Source of the DNA: Thermoanaerobaculia bacterium
GTDB taxonomy: Bacteria > Acidobacteriota > Thermoanaerobaculia > UBA5066
Reading direction: 5' to 3'
Length of the DNA stretch: 64,000 nt
Assembly: GCA_022071945.1 (NCBI GenBank)
Contig: JAJVIN010000020.1
Span: 106,794-170,793 of the forward strand
Position numbers and translations under genes: made by a program. Below the pieces are notes generated by a model. That model ran no database searches, was not told where the DNA came from, and was given only the letters and a program-made list of their open reading frames with translations. Of the stretch, positions 60,462-64,000 are shown one piece after another (the first letter of the stretch is position 1; each line of letters starts with the position of its first letter).

Positions 60462-60773
60462 TCAGCTCCGGCGAACGCGGCGCGTACGCGCGGGCTTCAC
60501 CGTCTGTTGCGATGGCGGGCTGGTCCCGACGGTCGCGGGAAGTTCGTCACCCGGCAGGGCCTCGACGTCGGGTACCTTGGCGAGCGCCCTGTCGAAGGCT
60601 TCACGAGTGCCACGGATCGCCCGGTCCTGAAGATATTCGAGGGTTTTCAGAGCCGAGACCTTCTCTGCCACGGCGGTGGTGATGAACTGGTTGATGGAGA
60701 TGCCTTCCTGCCGGGCCAGCTCGCCGACAGAATCGTGGAGGGACTCGGGGAGTCCAAGACGGAGCGTGTTCAC
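60462..60773 (-). CDS. HicB-like/ribbon-helix-helix antitoxin
   Basis: A 103-residue protein with an N-terminal ribbon-helix-helix: MNTLRLGLPESLHDSVGELARQEGISINQFITTAVAEKV, the fold of HicB and CopG-type DNA-binding antitoxins. The C-terminal half is Lys/Arg/Pro rich and may wrap the toxin. GTG start overlaps the stop of the preceding PIN-like pseudogene, so they formed one toxin-antitoxin operon in which the toxin is now broken. Confidence 0.7.
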   Translation of the reverse strand: MNTLRLGLPESLHDSVGELARQEGISINQFITTAVAEKVSALKTLEYLQDRAIRGTREAFDRALAKVPDVEALPGDELPATVGTSPPSQQTVKPARTRRVRRS

Positions 60774-61080
60774 GGTAGTGCTCCAATGCTCGAGAGGAAC
60801 TCGCCAGGGTTGCCGACCTTGGGGCCGAAGTGATCGGCCCCCTTGAAATCACGGACGTTGAAATAACGACGGACTGACAGCCACCTGCCACGGCGACCTC
60901 GATGACCATGTCGTCACAGGGATCCCCTGAGCGCGGCTCGCCAGAGAAGGTACGCCACCTGATGATGGCCCAGAACCGTCTGGTTACGGCCGCCACGGTG
61001 GTGATCACTGAAACAAGAACAGGGCGAAGCTGGCCCTTGTCGGCCGGCCGGTCCGGGTCCAGCATTTCGGACATGGAGAT
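60770..61080 (-). pseudogene. Frameshifted PIN-domain toxin
   Basis: Three reading frames each hold a piece of a COG1569-type PIN toxin C terminus: HHQVAYLLWRAALR, then DPCDDMVIEVAVAGGCQSVV, then YFNVRDFKGADHFGPKV and NPGEFLSSIGALP, ending in the stop that overlaps the antitoxin start. At least two frameshifts separate the pieces. The N-terminal half with the first catalytic acidic residue is not recognisable. The gene is therefore inactive, which is consistent with its antitoxin persisting alone. Confidence 0.65.
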
Positions 61081-61086
61081 TCCGTT

Positions 61087-62280
61087 TTGCGACCCAAATC
61101 GGAAGTGACACCGCGTTGTTTCCGGCCCCCAGACGAGAGTTTCTTCCTCCTCGGCCCGCGCGGGACGGGGAAGTCGACCTGGCTCCGGCACGTCCTGCCG
61201 GACGCCCTCCATCTGGACCTCCTCCGCCCCGAGCTGGAGCGAGAGCTTTCCGCTCGACCGGAGCGCCTCAGAGACCTCGTCCGCGGCGCTCCCGAGCAGG
61301 ACACCGTCGTTCTCGATGAGGTGCAGCGGGTCCCACAACTCCTGAGCGTCGTCCATGAAATCCTCGAATCCCGCGACCGCCGGCGGTTCGTCCTCACCTG
61401 CTCGAGCGCCCGGAAGCTCCGCCGTGGGGGCTTCGACCTTCTGGCCGGACGTGCCCTCGTCAGGAGCCTTCACCCGTTCATGGCGGCGGAGCTGCCCGCC
61501 TTCCGGCTGGACGAAGCCCTGCGCCACGGGCTCTTGCCGCTCGTGGTTGACTCTCGCCGCCCGCAAGACGTCCTTAGCGCCTACGCTTCCCTCTACCTCG
61601 AGCAGGAGGTGAGGCTCGAAGGGCTGACCCGGAATGCCGGCGCCTTCGCCCGATTCCTCGAAACCGTCAGCTTCTCGCATGGAGGCGTCCTCAATCTCGC
61701 GAACGTTTCGCGGGAATGCCAGATCGAGCGAAAGACAGTTGCCAGCTACGTCGAGATCCTCGAGGACCTCCTCCTGGGCTTCCGCGTGCCGGTCTTCTCC
61801 AAGAGAGCACACCGCGAGGTCACGGCACACCCGAAGTTCTATCTGTTCGATGCGGGAGTCTTCCGGTCTCTGCGGCCGAGGGGACCACTCGACCGCCCTG
61901 AAGAGATCGACGGCGGCGCCCTCGAAGGTCTCGTCGCTCAGCACTTGCGCGCCTGGCTCGCCTACGGCGGCGACGGACATCTCTTCTTCTGGCGGACGCG
62001 CGCCGGGGCCGAGGTCGATTTCGTCGTTTACGCAGACGCCGGGTTCTGGGCAATCGAAGTGAAAAGCGCGGGGCGGGTCCGCCCCGAGGACCTTCGTCCC
62101 CTCACCGCCTTTGCCCAAGAGTACCCAGAAGCTGTGCCGATTCTCCTCTACCGGGGAACCGAGCGCTTGCGTGTCGGGGACGTCTGGTGCCTTCCCGTCG
62201 AATCGTTTCTGCTCGACGTGAAGCCAGGCCGGCCGCTGTTCCCTTCCCGTGACGTCATGAGGCCGATGACTTCCCGCTGA
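61087..62280 (+). CDS. AAA-family ATPase with DUF4143
   Basis: A 397-residue protein. The N-terminal ATPase has Walker A LLGPRGTGKST (near 22) and Walker B TVVLDEVQRVP (near 95). The C-terminal DUF4143 domain has FYLFDAGVFRSLRP and a PD-(D/E)xK-like core ending in EVDFVVYADAGFWAIEVKSA, which resembles restriction-type nuclease folds. Such proteins are common near toxin-antitoxin genes and mobile DNA; their role is not established. The TTG start has GGAG upstream. It diverges from the broken PIN gene. Confidence 0.85.
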   Translation: MRPKSEVTPRCFRPPDESFFLLGPRGTGKSTWLRHVLPDALHLDLLRPELERELSARPERLRDLVRGAPEQDTVVLDEVQRVPQLLSVVHEILESRDRRRFVLTCSSARKLRRGGFDLLAGRALVRSLHPFMAAELPAFRLDEALRHGLLPLVVDSRRPQDVLSAYASLYLEQEVRLEGLTRNAGAFARFLETVSFSHGGVLNLANVSRECQIERKTVASYVEILEDLLLGFRVPVFSKRAHREVTAHPKFYLFDAGVFRSLRPRGPLDRPEEIDGGALEGLVAQHLRAWLAYGGDGHLFFWRTRAGAEVDFVVYADAGFWAIEVKSAGRVRPEDLRPLTAFAQEYPEAVPILLYRGTERLRVGDVWCLPVESFLLDVKPGRPLFPSRDVMRPMTSR

Positions 62281-62411
62281 GGTCCGCCATTGATGCCCTC
62301 ACACGCTGGGCCGGTGAATGGTCTTCACTCGAGGAGATCCTCGAGATGAACCGGAAGGAGGCGTTGGCCGCGATTCGGGGCGATTTCGAGGAGGTCCGGA
62401 TTCAGTTGTGA
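62253..62411 (+). other. Open frame ahead of the HicA gene, perhaps an antitoxin remnant
   Basis: A frame distinct from both neighbours stays open from 62253 and stops at 62409-62411, overlapping the HicA GTG. It reads AIDALTRWAGEWSSLEEIL and then MNRKEALAAIRGDFEEVRI. It has no in-frame ATG before 62346, so either a non-standard start is used or the 5' end is lost. The coupling to HicA suggests an antitoxin partner, but no known HicB pattern is visible. Confidence 0.35.
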
Positions 62412-62593
62412 AGCGCCGCGCTCTGGTGGCTCATCTCCAGCAGTGCGGATGTACCCTCGTTCGAGAAGGGGCACGGCATTCGTGGTGGAGCTGTCCGGCG
62501 AATGGACGCCTGTCCGCGGTTCCCAAACACGCGGAGATCACCGGCCTTCTGGCCGGGAAGATCTTCCGGGACATGGGAATACGTGACCCGTAG
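62408..62593 (+). CDS. hicA: HicA toxin (mRNA interferase)
   Basis: A 61-residue HicA/YcfA protein with the double-stranded RNA-binding-like fold: KRRALVAHLQQCGCTLVREGARHSWW and then VPKHAEITGLLAGKIFRDMGI. The catalytic histidine lies in GARHSWW. HicA cleaves mRNA and is normally held by HicB; no HicB gene is recognisable beside it. The GTG start overlaps the stop of a preceding open frame. It is in the decaying accessory zone near the IS21 element. Confidence 0.85.
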   Translation: MKRRALVAHLQQCGCTLVREGARHSWWSCPANGRLSAVPKHAEITGLLAGKIFRDMGIRDP

Positions 62594-62690
62594 ATCGGGT
62601 CCTGGCCGATTCCTTTCCAGCATGACTGCCTGAACGCCACCTCCTGGGCGATGATCTGATCCCACCATCGGCGGGAGACCGGGAGGACCA

Positions 62691-62830
62691 GTGACGAATC
62701 AGACGTACTTCGAAGACATCGTGCCAGGAACCGTCGGGCAGTTCGGCTCGATCGAGGTTTCGCAAGCCGACATCATCGAGTTCGCCAGGAAGTTCGATCC
62801 GCAGTACTTCCACCTCCTTCAGCGCTCGCC
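62691..62830 (+). pseudogene. MaoC-like dehydratase truncated by an insertion sequence
   Basis: The frame reads TNQTYFEDIVPGTVGQFG, then SIEVSQADIIEFARKFDPQYFHL, the N terminus of a MaoC-like hot-dog hydratase. GTG 62691 has GGGAGG upstream. After YFHL the family sequence stops, and the insertion-element repeats begin within a few bases; the frame then ends at 62855. The catalytic half is missing, and its continuation, if any, would lie beyond the element to the right of the window. Confidence 0.7.
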
Positions 62831-62868
62831 AGAAGTGATCCACCTGTGCTCGTGAGAAGTGATCCACC
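62831..62868. repeat. Two direct repeats at the insertion-sequence end
   Basis: AGAAGTGATCCACC occurs at 62831-62844 and again at 62855-62868, 24 bases apart, each followed by [T/C]GTG. Repeated terminal subsites of this type are transposase-binding sites in IS21-family elements. Confidence 0.65.
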
Positions 62869-62988
62869 CGTGTAGAGAGGGTTCTGATCAGCATCATCCG
62901 CCGAAGGCGCCCGAGGCGAGTCGACAGGACGGCCAGGGAATCGAGCACGGGATGAAGAGGCCGTCCCCTGGCGTGGGCGCGGCGAGAT

Positions 62989-63327
62989 TCAGGGTCTCGG
63001 GGGCGTCCTGACGAGCTTGGCGTGCAGGTACAGCCGGTAGCCTGGCGGGAGAGGGGTCACGAGGAGTTCCTCGATGACGGGCAGGAAGTAGGCGAGGGAG
63101 CGGATCAGAGGGAGAGGAGGGCTCCCGGCGGGACGTGTGGCTCGGCGCAGAGTCGCCAAGAGGAAAGCGTCCTTTACGGTCTCGATGGGAACGCTGCGGT
63201 CCCAGAGATCGCGAGCGAGACGGCGGTCAGCCGTGCGGAGCAGGCCGGTGGTGTTCGGCGTCGCCCGGTAGGCGTCGAGGACCCCGCGGACGAAGACATC
63301 GGCCGCGGGGTCCGTTGTGGAAGTCAT
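62989..63327 (-). CDS. Third, accessory gene of the IS21-family element
   Basis: A 112-residue protein whose ATG overlaps the IstB stop (ATGA). It is helical, with VRGVLDAYRATPNTTGLLRTADRRLARDLWDR and a C-terminal segment LAYFLPVIEELLVTPLPPGY. No catalytic motif is recognised. IS21 itself carries only istA and istB; this downstream gene is an addition of unknown role, perhaps an accessory factor or passenger. Confidence 0.65.
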   Translation of the reverse strand: MTSTTDPAADVFVRGVLDAYRATPNTTGLLRTADRRLARDLWDRSVPIETVKDAFLLATLRRATRPAGSPPLPLIRSLAYFLPVIEELLVTPLPPGYRLYLHAKLVRTPPRP

Positions 63328-64000
63328 CCCTGGGGCAGACGGAGGGAGGGGCCGTCAATGGCGACCGTGTGGCACTGGTGGCGCAGACGGCTGAGGAGAG
63401 CCTCCGTCATGGACCGGTTTCCGAGGAAGTTGGGCCACTCCTCGTATGTGAGGTTTGTGGTGATGATTGTTGGCTTTCTCTTGTACCGCTCCTCGACGAG
63501 CTTGAAGAAGATGTTGCTCTGCTCCGGCCTCAGGTTGAGATACGACAGTTCGTCGATGACGAGAACGTCGAGACGGATGAGGCCGTTGAGGAGCGACCGG
63601 GTCGAGCGGTCGGCGAGGGAGGCGTACATCTCGTCGAAGAGGTCCTGGGCTCTGATGAAGCGTCCGCGGTAGCCGTTCTGGATTGCCTTGAGAAGAAGGC
63701 CCGAGGCCAGTCCGGTTTTTCCGACACCGGTTTTGCCAATGAAGACGATGTTCTCGGCCTTGGCGACGAAGTCGAGGGAGGCAAAGGCCTTGATCTGGCG
63801 GCGGTTGACGCCGGGCTGTAGCGCGAACGGGAAGGATTCGAGGGAGAAGGCCTCCGGGAGGGCGGCATTCTTAATCCGCCAGGCGAGGGCTGTCTCCTGC
63901 TTCTCGTGCCACTGAGCCCTCACGAGAGGGAGGAGGAAGTCCTGGTAGTCGATCTGATCGACCCGGGCCTTCTGGAGAGCCTCGGGCAGCAGGCTGCGGA
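63324..64000 (-). CDS. istB: IstB-like transposition helper ATPase (N terminus off the window)
   Basis: At least 225 residues of an IstB helper ATPase. The Walker A motif is FIGKTGVGKTGLA, Walker B VLVIDELSYL, and sensor 1 TIITTNLTYEEW. The frame stays open to the window edge (LLPEALQKARVDQIDYQDF), as expected for the IstB N-terminal helical domain, so the start codon lies beyond 64000. IstB assembles on DNA and activates the IstA transposase. Confidence 0.9.
   Translation of the reverse strand, partial: RSLLPEALQKARVDQIDYQDFLLPLVRAQWHEKQETALAWRIKNAALPEAFSLESFPFALQPGVNRRQIKAFASLDFVAKAENIVFIGKTGVGKTGLASGLLLKAIQNGYRGRFIRAQDLFDEMYASLADRSTRSLLNGLIRLDVLVIDELSYLNLRPEQSNIFFKLVEERYKRKPTIITTNLTYEEWPNFLGNRSMTEALLSRLRHQCHTVAIDGPSLRLPQG

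Larger units (their letters stand above)
62831..64000 (-). mobile_element. IS21-family insertion sequence, 3' part (continues beyond window)
   Basis: The element covers two terminal direct repeats, a small third gene and an IstB gene, with the minus strand as coding strand. Its left boundary in the window is set by interruption of the MaoC-like gene near 62814-62830; the exact terminal base and target-site duplication cannot be fixed. The transposase gene istA should lie to the right beyond 64000. Confidence 0.7.

Noticed and set aside
1..64000. CRISPR array, tRNA or rRNA genes, prophage
   Set aside because: No regularly spaced repeats, no recognisable tRNA or rRNA segments and no phage structural genes were seen; I did not run dedicated searches.

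Overview
The window is a GC-rich, densely coded bacterial chromosome segment. The gene content (secreted TPR-CHAT protease with its own sigma factor, TolB-like secreted proteins, KtrAB, a microcompartment built around deoxyribose-phosphate aldolase, a periplasm-targeted Memo/radical-SAM set) fits an Acidobacteriota-like organism, perhaps Thermoanaerobaculia-related. No rRNA, tRNA or other phylogenetic marker is present, so this placement is inference. Layout: 1-1.3 kb holds the end of a secreted protein and a zinc-ribbon protein. 1.5-17.3 kb reads as an osmotic and ionic homeostasis region: a GH13 lipoprotein, a glucosylglycerate operon (phosphorylase, phosphatase, glucosyl-3-phosphoglycerate synthase), a second glycosyltransferase with a channel-like membrane protein, a KtrA/KtrB potassium system, a CLC chloride transporter, a MarR regulator and an APC amino-acid permease. 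17.3-32 kb is mixed: an alpha/beta hydrolase coupled to a hybrid histidine kinase, a Mn-type yybP-ykoY riboswitch ahead of a TMEM165/GDT1 cation exporter, a three-gene Memo-AMMECR1 / DUF362 / radical-SAM operon whose products all carry export signals, a DUF819 transporter, a nucleotidyltransferase facing an unknown small gene, another radical SAM protein, two SnoaL-like paralogues, a GNAT enzyme and the fossil of a Ser/Thr kinase. 

32.1-39.5 kb is the main attraction: one minus-strand operon encoding a bacterial microcompartment of the sugar-phosphate-utilising kind. Its first gene is a fusion of an RpiB-like isomerase, a helix plus cysteine-rich linker, and deoxyribose-phosphate aldolase. 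It continues with two paralogous tandem-domain shell proteins, one hexameric shell protein, a CoA-acylating aldehyde dehydrogenase with an encapsulation-peptide-like N terminus, a further trimeric shell protein and three pentamer vertex proteins, and runs straight into an ECF sigma factor and a ChrR-type cupin anti-sigma factor. The implied chemistry is deoxyribose 5-phosphate to glyceraldehyde 3-phosphate plus acetaldehyde, then acetyl-CoA, inside the shell. 

39.6-52 kb carries a GYD protein, a 2Fe-2S flavin reductase, an exported phosphodiesterase, a MASE1 histidine kinase, a glutathione peroxidase, a large winged-helix/ATPase/TPR regulator, and a flavoprotein pair with an OsmC protein. 52-60.1 kb is a second sigma/anti-sigma unit followed by an exported TPR-CHAT protease and two exported repeat proteins. 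60.4-64 kb is a decaying accessory zone: a frameshifted PIN toxin with its intact antitoxin, a DUF4143 ATPase, an orphan HicA toxin, and a MaoC-like gene cut by an IS21-family element that runs off the right edge.
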